From positions 81,251-145,250 of the forward strand of contig WHVA01000285.1 in the NCBI GenBank assembly GCA_015179125.1: a stretch of 64,000 nt of DNA. The letters run 5' to 3'. The position numbers and the translations under genes are program-made. Positions 22,927 through 30,911 of this stretch are shown here, piece by piece (the first letter of the stretch is position 1; each line of letters opens with the position of its first letter). This DNA comes from Gautieria morchelliformis. Its lineage: Eukaryota > Basidiomycota > Agaricomycetes > Gomphales > Gomphaceae. The notes under the pieces are model-generated. The model did not search any database. It saw only the letters and a list, made by a program, of their open reading frames with translations, and had not been told where the DNA came from.

Positions 22927-23487
22927 CTACCAGTCTGCAGGCTCTGGCTCTGGCTCGCGTTTCCAGTCTGCTCTTTTCCAGTCTGCGGGCTCTGGCTCCG
23001 GCTCGCGTTTCCAGTCTGCCCTCTTCCAGTCCGCAGGCTCTGGCCCTCGTCTCCAGTCTGCTCGTTTCCAGTCGGCAGGCTCTGGCTCCGGCTCGCGTTT
23101 CCAGTCTGCCCTCTTCCAGTCCGCAGGCTCTGGCCCTCGTCTCCAGTCTGCTCGTTTCCAGTCGGCAGGCTCTGGCTCCGGCTCGCGTTTCCAGTCTGCC
23201 CTCTTCCAGTCCGCAGGCTCTGGCCCTCGTCTCCAGTCTGCTCGTTTCCAGTCGGCAGGCTCTGGCTCAGGCTCGCGTCTCCAGTCCGCAGGCTCTGGCC
23301 CTCGTCGCCAGTCTGCTCGTTTCCAGTCCGCAGGCTCAGGCTCGCGTCTCCAGTCCGCAGGTTCTGGACTCGGCCCACGCTGCCAATCAGCCGGCCTGCG
23401 AACTTGCGGTTCTGCAGCCATTGGCGTGGGCAACGCGGCGGCACTGCACAGCAGTGATAATAGGAACACGCTCGCGGTGACGTGCAT
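22927..23487 (-). CDS. secreted Kex2-processed repeat precursor 1 (20 x ADW)
   Basis: 186-residue intronless precursor. The start at 23487 (ATG) gives MHVTASVFLLSLLCSAAA, a clear signal peptide ending near SAAALPTP. The rest is a string of 20 Ala-Asp-Trp copies. All but the first (QR) and last are followed by KR or RR, the cleavage sites of the Golgi protease Kex2; the last ADW is followed directly by the stop codon, so it needs no C-terminal processing. Spacers in front of ADW are absent (KR-ADW-KR) or made of X-Pro pairs: EP-EP-EP, GP-EP, EP-EP, GP-SP-EP. Such pairs are substrates of Ste13-type dipeptidyl aminopeptidases, so mature ADW is predicted. The only exception is the first copy, preceded by a single Pro. 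The family of Kex2-processed repeat proteins is known in fungi; this tripeptide is not one I recognise. The lack of other conserved domains is expected for such a gene. Confidence 0.85.
   Translation of the reverse strand: MHVTASVFLLSLLCSAAALPTPMAAEPQVRRPADWQRGPSPEPADWRREPEPADWKRADWRRGPEPADWRREPEPEPADWKRADWRRGPEPADWKRADWKREPEPEPADWKRADWRRGPEPADWKRADWKREPEPEPADWKRADWRRGPEPADWKRADWKREPEPEPADWKRADWKREPEPEPADW
22989..23258 (-). repeat. three near-identical 90-bp units within precursor 1
   Basis: Units beginning at 22989, 23079 and 23169 on the plus strand are almost identical over 90 bp. Each encodes 30 residues holding four ADW copies with dibasic sites (spacer pattern EPEPEP, none, GPEP, none). 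A diverged partial unit follows at 23259. The near-identity points to recent tandem duplication or gene conversion. Confidence 0.85.
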
Positions 23488-24104
23488 AGTAATCCGTCGC
23501 AATTCGAGTAAGATGGTGATAATTAGTGCCGCGCGAATGCCCTGCGTTCGTTGTCATGTACTACGTATAGGCGTTCTTATATGAGTGTACCTCTATAGCT
23601 GCTTTTCGAGACTCCAAGACATGTAACAATAAACAGGGGGGCCAGGTACTCGATTGTGGGCGGTGCAGCCAAGGACAATTAGCGGCTCAAAGACGGAGCG
23701 GACTAGGCACCAGAGGAACCAGTGCGCTAAGGCGCTCGGACAAATGTCTTGCTGTAAAAAGCGATGACTGTAGGGTTCGTATGACGCAGGCGTGCCACAT
23801 GGGCGAGGCAGTGATGGAGCGGCAGAAGCAGAAGCAACTGCAAGGGAAAGATTTTTCTTGTCGACCTCTCACGCCCTAGGCGCGCCGGCAATCCAGCGTA
23901 TCACATCTAGGGACCATGTTTATTCGCATAAAACACGACCAATACCAGTACACAAAAAATCATGACAACGCCATGATTGTGCTATAACAAGACGAAGATG
24001 GGGCGGGAGGAGGATGCACGTCCGTGCATGCATAATATCACCAAAAAAAACAGAAACAGTAAAGAATGTGTGTGCACCGCGGAACGATCTGGGTATACAG
24101 ACCG
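23488..24104. other. intergenic region between the two peptide-precursor genes
   Basis: 617 bp holding the promoter of precursor 1 and the 3' flank of precursor 2. Only short incidental frames occur. No enzyme gene, and nothing resembling a UstY/DUF3328 peptide oxidase, is encoded here. Confidence 0.5.
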
Positions 24105-24731
24105 CTACCAGTCGGCGCGCTTCCAGTCGGCGGGCTGTGGGCAGGGATAGGTTGAGCACCGTGTCGACCAGAAGCATACAGAGACTTACTTGGCGTTTCC
24201 AGTCGGCCGGCTCTGGCTCACGCTTCCAGTCGGCGGGCTCTGGCTCCCGCTTCCAGTCGGCAGGCTACGGGGGTGGGGTAAGCTCGTCGTGGACATGAAA
24301 GAGGTACGAAGCAACGCGCCTTGGGCTCGCGTTTCCAGTCGGCGGGTTGCGGCTCACGTTTCCAGTCGGCGGGCTGTGGGTCACGTTTCCAGTCGGCGGG
24401 CTGTGGGTCACGTTTCCAGTCCGCAGGCTCTGGCTCCCGACGCCAGTCTGCACGTTTCCAGTCGGCAGGCTGCGAGAGGGAGGGGTGAGGGGGAAATAGA
24501 CAACGGCGAGGAGAACCATGGTACCTCGGGTTCACGTTTCCAGTCTGCGGGCTCACGCTTCCAGTCTGCGGGCGCACGCTTCCAGTCTGCGGGCTCGCGA
24601 GGAAGCTCGAGCTGCAAGATGGGGTGAGAAACAGGCTCGCTGTGCAGGACAGCGAGGAGACGTACGGGGGTGGGGGCGGCAGCGACGAGGAGAAGAGATA
24701 GTAGAAGAAGGGCGATCCACTTGAGGGCCAT
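24105..24731 (-). CDS. secreted Kex2-processed repeat precursor 2 (14 x ADW)
   Basis: Four exons: 24525-24731, 24320-24469, 24190-24264 and 24105-24134, giving 153 residues. The start at 24731 opens MALKWIALLLLSLLLVAAA, a strong signal peptide. After a short pro-region come 14 ADW copies followed by KR or RR, the last running straight into the stop as in precursor 1. Spacers are X-Pro pairs: AP, EP, EP-EP, DP-QP, EP-QP, EP-KP, QP. Each intron is 55 bp and splits a spacer at the same place, between X and Pro (EPE|P, EPK|P, Q|P), in phase 0. The middle intron must start with GC if the pattern holds; a GT donor 12 bp downstream would insert Ala-Arg-Cys-Phe and break the rule. The gene lies 617 bp upstream of precursor 1 in the same orientation, so the pair probably arose by duplication. 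Confidence 0.8.
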
Positions 24732-25013
24732 GGCAGAGCTTGGGATGGGGCTTAGATCTGTGAGAAGGAGACCATCTGTTTTTGTATCCCCCATGGGTTC
24801 CCAAGCATGTGCCTACAAAAACGCAAACAAGGAACCAGGGCAGCCGCCAGCCTGCGGGGAAGATTAGACGTTCCCACGCGCTCGTCGCCGTGCTCGGCGT
24901 TACTTCGCCACCCGATCCGCGGGGTTACGTCACCGTGTCCAGCGATCTTCTGTCTTCGGTTAGCGCTGTTTGGTCCGGCATCTTTTAGGGTTACCGGCTG
25001 CTCGTCGTCTGCC
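24732..25013. promoter_or_regulatory. divergent promoter region of precursor 2 and Myb-C2H2 gene
   Basis: 282 bp between the start codons of the ADW precursor (minus, 24731) and the transcription-factor gene (plus, 25014). The shared upstream region would allow co-regulation. No specific operator was identified. Confidence 0.4.
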
Positions 25014-26997
25014 ATGGCGAGCTCGAGCACACCCCGCCCCTGGACAGCCCAGGAGGACGCCCTCCTCAGACACGCCGTCGCTGAGCACGGCGACGAGCCT
25101 GGCGCGTGGAAGGCCATCGCCAGTTGTGTCCCCGGCAGGTCGAACAAGGGCTGTCGCAAGGTATGTCGCTCCTCGTCTTTCTAGCGCAAACTGACAACAA
25201 CATCTACAGCGCTGGCTGCATTCCTTGTCCCCCAGCATACGCAAGGTGCGTCTCTCGCCGCCCCCGCCGTGCCTCTCTAACCTCCCTCCAGACGCCATGG
25301 ACCCCCGCCGAAGACGCCCTCCTTCTCAAGCTCTACGCCACCCACTCCCCCCCGCGTTGGTCCCTCATCGCCAAAAGCATCCCTGGCCGCACAGACGACG
25401 CCTGTTCAAAGCGCTACCGCGAGGCTCTCGACCCCCTCCTCAAGAAGGACGGCTGGACCTCCGACGAGGATGCCAAACTCATTCGTCTCACCGCACAGCT
25501 CGGCAGCAAGTGGACCCAGGTAGGCCAGCAAATGAGTCGCAGCGGCCTCGGCTGTCGCAATAGGTCCGCCTCCCCAGCTCGTGGTTTTTCCATATCTCAT
25601 CTCCATTTCTTTGCAGATGGCGTCTCCTCGAACGCAAACGGCGTTCCAGGCACTCTCACGCCTTCGTGCCCCATCCCCACGACGACTACACGGCTCTTCA
25701 TCTTCCTGATCATTCTATCCCTACGTCATCGGCACCTTCCGTGCCCGACCACCCAGACTCTACCCCGCAAGTGCACGCCACCTCGTTCTCCGAGGGCGTG
25801 CCTATAGCCCCACCTCTGACACGTCCTCCTCCGTGTACTATTTGCACTGACTCGTCAGTCAGCGGCGCCCTCGCCGACACTCTTCTAGAGTCTCCTGCCT
25901 CTGCATCAATTAATCCCCAGCATATTTCCACCCCTCACTCCCCACCTCTGCACGATCCCCCCCAACCCCCCTTCCGTCCCCTCCGTCGCCCCAAGACCCA
26001 TCTTCAACCCTTCCTGACACACACAACACAGAAAATTCAGGCTCTCGTCCCGTGGTCTTATCCGAACCGCCTCAAGATCCATGGGCAGACCCCGCCCCCG
26101 CATCCCCAGTGCCAGACGAGGTGCCAGACGAGGTGCGATCCTCCGTTCCACCACGTAAGCGTCCCCGGCTTCGGGGCGGTCCCGCGACGGAGCAGGGCCT
26201 CACAGAGCTCACCCGGCTTTCGTCCCATCTCCCTGCCGATCACGAGTCAGTTTAAGTTCGATTAAAAAACAGGACCCTCCGCTGACTTACTGATGTGTTT
26301 TTTTTTCGTTGCACACAGCCGCGCTGTCCTGGCGTACGCATGTGGACACACAAGCTGTTGGCCTGGGTCCACCGGCCGCGGCGACTCATGCTTTGCGACC
26401 GCATCTGAATTGGCCGGGCATCGGCGGCTTGCGCACCCAGTGGATCAAAGTCCCAGCGAGAGCGGGAAAGCCTACCGGTGTGCACTGCAAGGCTGCGGGA
26501 AGGCTTGGAAGGTGGATACAAACGATTACGTGCGCAGTCGCAATAACAAACTATTTTTGCAGAACATCAACGGTATACAGTATCACCTACAAGTGTATGT
26601 ATTACCCACCAATCTTAGACGGTTTATTTCTTATCGAGCGCCACCTCACTGGTTCCAGATCAAAGGCACACTTCAAAACAGCGCTCAGCCAGACCCGAAT
26701 GCCATCAGATGCTGCTGCCGCGCCGGCGGAAGGAGACACAGAAACGGACGCAACACTGACACGCAAGCGGAAGGAATACCGCTGTCACCTAGATGGCTGT
26801 ACGAACAGCTACAAGCAGCGCACCGGCCTCCAGTATCATCTCGCCCATGTACGTGTATCATGTTGTGCTGCGGCGTGTCCAACGTGGCCATCATTCATCC
26901 GACGTTTCATCAGGGTCATTCTGCCAACGTTGCACAGCTCGACGTAATTCCTCCAGCCTTGATGCGAAAACTTAATGAAGGAGTGTCCGAACATTAA
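25014..26997 (+). CDS. transcription factor with three Myb repeats and C2H2 zinc fingers
   Basis: Nuclear DNA-binding protein. The start at 25014 gives MASSSTPRPWTAQEDALLRH. Myb repeat 1 (GAWKAIASCVPGRSNKGCRK, then RWLHSLSPSI across an intron) is followed by repeat 2 (WTPAEDALLLKLYATHSPPR, WSLIAKSIPGRTDDACSKRY) and repeat 3 (WTSDEDAKLIRLTAQLGSKW, VGQQMSRSGLGCRNRW across an intron). A long Pro/Ser-rich linker then holds a basic patch, PPRKRPRLRGG. After an intron (donor gtcagttt, acceptor ttgcacacag) the same reading frame enters ACGHTSCW...ELAGHRRLAH and two C2H2 fingers, YRCALQGCGKAWK-NINGIQYH and YRCHLDGCTNSYKQRTGLQY; the last exon ends LMRKLNEGVSEH. The linker changes frame near 25930-25990, so an unrecognised intron lies there. 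If that is wrong, these could be two adjacent genes. Confidence 0.72.
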
Positions 26998-27908
26998 CAG
27001 ATGGCGGCTGCTTGTGGCGACGCAGTCATTGCAACGAGGATCAGCTAACTTTGCGATTCGCACGACGAGCCATCACTGCGTCCAGTCAGCACTCCTAACT
27101 TTGGCGTCATATCTTAGCGGCGGTTACGATCGGTGGCGTTAGATGGCCCAAGCGATTCTGGAATGAGCCCATCAGGTGTCGACTAGATATAGATAAGTCC
27201 AAAACGTGTTTGCCGGCCGTGCGCTGTTTCTGCTGTTTTTGGATTACGCGCTCTTGGTGAGCGAGAAATGTGGACAGCCGAAATAAAAGAGTTTCGTTCG
27301 ACCTCAGCTTTCATGCACTGATTGATCGAGAGTATACACTTTGTGGATCGAGATTCCGATCGCTGGCAGGGTCGGTATACAGTATTTAAGCACTATTGAG
27401 CAAAAAATCTGTATCGGGGAGATCAGACGAGGGTCTTCCATCATAAACCAGATATATTCCAATCCAGGGTCGTTGTGTCGGGCATGTAGGCTGAACAAAA
27501 AATTATGCACATGGATAGCGAAATCAGGCTTTCAGATGAAGGTCTCCCACCACGAGTCCATCCCCGTGAACGCTTGTATGACATAGTCACAGCTTACTCA
27601 CAAGGTTGCAGCGAAACATGAATTTTCGCTTCATACCACGGTGTGTGAACCTTACACTAACCCACACGACAATCTAACCGGTTCCCCGACGTTGCGGAGA
27701 CGTTACCGATCTGCTGTATGCCATGTGCCTTTTGCGGGCATATCTCCAGACTCGGAGCACATCTCCCGGCACGTACAGTGTAGGCACAAGGTTTGTCAAT
27801 GTTATTACTGCACCTATGTAGGTGTGGGATAAGCCACCTGATGCATCGGCTTGAAGTAAGGTGATTACCCAATCTAGTAATGAGCCGTCACATGTACACG
27901 TACATATC
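26998..27908. other. 911 bp without a recognised gene
   Basis: 3' flanks of the Myb-C2H2 gene (plus) and TIM10 (minus). Short frames only. One at 27641-27832 is rich in Cys and His but cannot be extended into a gene. No RNA gene was recognised. Confidence 0.4.
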
Positions 27909-28351
27909 TCATAGACCAAAGGACGGTGTTGAGCCCCCGCCAGCAGCTGCGTTTGCCCCAGCCGCTTGCATTCGCTCTCCTACTTTTTTGTTGACCTCGA
28001 AGAACTTGGCCACGCATCTGTCGACGCAAACGCTCTCGCCCTTGTTCAGATCCGGCTCTGCATAGCGGCTGGCGACGCATTTGTTGTGGCAGGACCTATG
28101 CAGAACACCAAAAGTGCGCGTTAGTGCTGCGCTGCCTTCCACGTGGTGGGGTCAAAAGGCTGACGAAACAAGCCGGTTAAAAACGTCTGTCACCATGTCA
28201 AGCCTGGATTGGACAACATCAGTACCTTGGCGACGAAACAAGTGCAATAATAAACACACTCTGCCACAGCCATGTCGATCTGAGCAGAATTTATCGACCC
28301 AGAGGCTCCCTGTCCCCCAGAGCCGCCACCGATACCGAATAGAGACGACAT
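27909..28351 (-). CDS. TIM10: mitochondrial intermembrane-space chaperone Tim10
   Basis: Small Tim protein that, with Tim9, escorts hydrophobic precursors across the intermembrane space. The start at 28351 gives MSSLFGIGGGSGGQGASGS and SAQIDMAVAE. Two introns are resolved: MAVAE joins to LDMVTDVFNRLVS, which joins to SCHNKCVASRYAEPDLNKGE and SVCVDRCVAKFFEVNKKVGE. CHNKC and CVDRC are the twin CX3C motifs that form the structural disulfides. RYAE.DLNKGE..C.DRC distinguishes Tim10 from Tim9, Tim8 and Tim13. The end is a Gly/Ala-rich tail, GGGSTPSFGL. Length of about 97 residues fits. Confidence 0.93.
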
Positions 28352-28546
28352 GGAAGAACTTTTACGTTTGAAACTCAGCCGAGTCCGCCCCATGTATTGT
28401 ATTTCGATGATGTACTACTGGTAAGTAAAGTATCTTCTCGTTCACAAGAATGGTCATATGGTGCATCATCTATATGTCAAGTAAAAATTGGTTTGATGCG
28501 AAGTTCATCCTCTCCAAACTTTGTGTCATGAATGATTTGATCAACA

Positions 28547-30298
28547 CTACTTCCTCCAACCTGATTCTTGGCCAAAACCATTAATACGGCTCCCTACAGC
28601 CAGTATCTCTTCTTCTCGTTTCCCTTCTTTCTCCCATTCAATGACCAATTTGCAAAGTCCATCTAAACTTGTAAAGGGGGCCTTATAGCCGAGTCCACCC
28701 TCTTTTGGCGACTTGCGTGCTCTAGAGTCGTCGAATATCAAATGGATTTGGGAGAGACTAAACAGAGACGGTTGCAAGAGGAGAATCTCTCCCTGCGTGT
28801 ACCATTTGTCAGATATATCTGCACGAAGGCACTGGGTCACTGACCTTGAGTTGCGGAAAGATCCATGATATAAACGGGTGTGAAAACCGCAAAAGATAGT
28901 ATGCCTCGATGACATGAGCGAACATCAGCATCAACACAGGGGGTAGATCTTGGAACTTTGTGTTGATCGTCAGCGTAGTCAGTGCAGTGTAAATGTCACC
29001 GAATGCGATGGGGGGGTTGGGATCAGAAACATTGAAGGCCTGCCCTCCGATATCTGGCGTTCCACTGGAGGTGTTTGCGCCCATCTCCAAAAGACGCTGC
29101 TCATACAGAAGATGCGCAAGTGAGCAATTCTCAACGTAGATGAAAGACTATCTCTAAGTAAGGATCTGAACCCTGGGATGAGCTAGAATCCCTAACCTGT
29201 ATGATATTTCGAACCCAGGTACTGAGAGAATCGCAAATTAACCACAGTCTGCTTCGACCAACTTCTCAAACGACGTACTAGTTCTGCTGCCGCACTAGGT
29301 AGGCACCTGCAAGAACATCTCCACCGGGGCCAAACACGCCGTTTCCAGGTCGGATGCAACCAGTGCGGAAAAAACCACCACATGGAAGCAGCGTATTGTC
29401 GGCCTCACGGACCAGCCGTTCCGCTTTAGCTTTGCTTACAGCATAATTAGCAAAATAACTATTATGTCTCGGTGGAAGTGGGGCGTCATCATCCAGAACC
29501 TGAACAAAGTATTTAGGGGATCTTTGCCAAGGCCATAACCAAAAACGCGTCCGCTGAGTTGTCACAGAAGCAGAGGAGGTATAGACCAATATGGTCGCGC
29601 CAATGGCACGGCAGGCTGCGATAACATTTCGCGATCCTTTGACGTTAACGTGATCTGAGAATGGGAGCAGTGATTCGACACGTTCCCAGAAGCGTATATT
29701 GGCAGCTGTGGGCAGCAGCACACTGTCAGAGGCTTCAATGCAGACGATGCGCAAAAACGAACTTGCCAGAATTGAATACGGTGACAGGAATATCGCTATC
29801 GTCTGCATCTGGCCACGGCGCACTGAACGCCGCCAGCACGGCGTCAGCATTGCTGACGTCCGTCTGGTGGAAGGCAGCCTTTGACCCCGGGCCAGTTGTG
29901 AGGTCCTGGCGAGTGGGTGGTCGAATATCCACAATTCTAATGCGCCGAGGATCCTCCCCGCGAGATATTAGTTGAACCACGATCCAGCCTGGCAATGAGG
30001 ACCATGAAAGTCGACGTGCAGGCGGTAAGTATAACCATACTTGTACATGTAACATACCTGCAAGAAATCCGGCCCCACCCACTACAATGTACCGACGACC
30101 AGTTTTGGGGGGCAAATCAACGGAGATGGGGTCTTTGAGAAGCCGTTCATAATTTGCAATGATGGTGGCCTGGTCAAACCTATTGGGGGTGATGGTGTGT
30201 ACCTCGTGTGGTGTGGATAAAAGCGCACGGTTCACATGAAGCAGATAGAGACCTAGCAGCGTAGCGGCAGCAAAGATACTGACCCACTGAGTATCCAT
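28547..30298 (-). CDS. 3-beta-HSD-family NAD(P)-dependent dehydrogenase
   Basis: Extended SDR. The start at 30298 gives MDTQWVSIFAAATLLGLYLL, an N-terminal membrane anchor. Then come RYIVVGGAGFLAG (GxxGxxG) joined across an intron to WIVVQLISRGEDPRRIRIVD, then VTVFNSA and ANIRFWERVESLLPFSDHVN (the substitute for the AA.... region of 3-beta-HSDs), VNVKGSRNVIAACRAIGA, VYTSSAS, and the catalytic YAVSKAKAERLV (YxxxK). A later exon carries GGQAFNVSDPNPPIAFGDIY, and the C-terminal exon starts GEILLLQPSLFSLSQIHLIF. The layout fits the 3-beta-hydroxysteroid dehydrogenase / sterol-4-alpha-carboxylate 3-dehydrogenase group at the ER, but the true ERG26 orthologue cannot be told from paralogues here. 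Confidence 0.82.
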
Positions 30299-30911
30299 GT
30301 AGATCAGGTGCTGACCTCATGTAAAGATATGCAATGTGCTGTCTCCACCAATAGCCTGTAAGTATTCATACAACATGACCAACTTGAGCAGCTTGCAGCA
30401 CTCCCACGAAAAATTGGTCATCTGATTTGTCACGTGAGTTGTTCGTGCTCTGTCAATATTTCCTTCTGTCCTCTCGTCTCTCGTCTCTCGGATCGCTATG
30501 AGTTATATAAGTCTCCGGGAAACACGACCTATCGTAATCTGATTTTTTATTCATCGAGTTTCTCGGTCTTTGCAGGCACGTAAAGGAACTGTCAAGTATA
30601 AGAGCTTGACTATCTCGAGCTTGTCATGTCATCAGCAACCGAATATTGTCTGTCTCACCACCCTCTCCGACGAACATGTGACCAGGAAATGTCCTTGTCA
30701 AAGGTTTACTATGATAGCGACCCTACTTTGTTGATTCCAATGTTCCTGACGATCACACGGACAATATGGAGATTATTGGCGGCTACCCGCCGGAGTTGCC
30801 TCAGTCGCTGCTTTCTTTCTTCACGCCACCGTGACAGTTACGCGGCTCCTGCTAAAGTCGCCTCGGCTTGGCTTCCGTGACGCGTGACAGGTAATTTGAG
30901 TACTTCATTTT
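30299..30911. promoter_or_regulatory. divergent intergenic region, 3-beta-HSD gene and UTP4
   Basis: 613 bp between divergent start codons. It contains GTCACGTGAG at 30429-30438 (one mismatch to the recurrent palindrome) and a short CTCTCGT-type tandem run near 30473-30492. An 84-codon frame at 30626-30880 shows no family resemblance and is not called. Confidence 0.4.

Noticed and set aside
22740-23480. Open frames of 234 (minus) and 194 (plus) codons over the peptide locus
   Set aside because: Shadows of precursor 1: the repeat has no stops in other phases. Only the frame with a signal peptide and ADW-KR repeats makes biological sense.
22927-24731. Dikaritin-type (ustiloxin-like) cyclic peptide cluster
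   Set aside because: The precursors are compatible, but no UstY/DUF3328 oxidase, tyrosinase or methyltransferase gene is seen nearby, so cyclisation is unsupported.
22927-24731. Basidiomycete mating pheromone precursors
   Set aside because: Those are short CaaX-type lipopeptides; these proteins have signal peptides and dibasic repeats and lack a C-terminal CaaX box.
27641-27832. Cys/His-rich short frame resembling a zinc finger
   Set aside because: Cys and His spacing fits no finger class and no exons connect to it.
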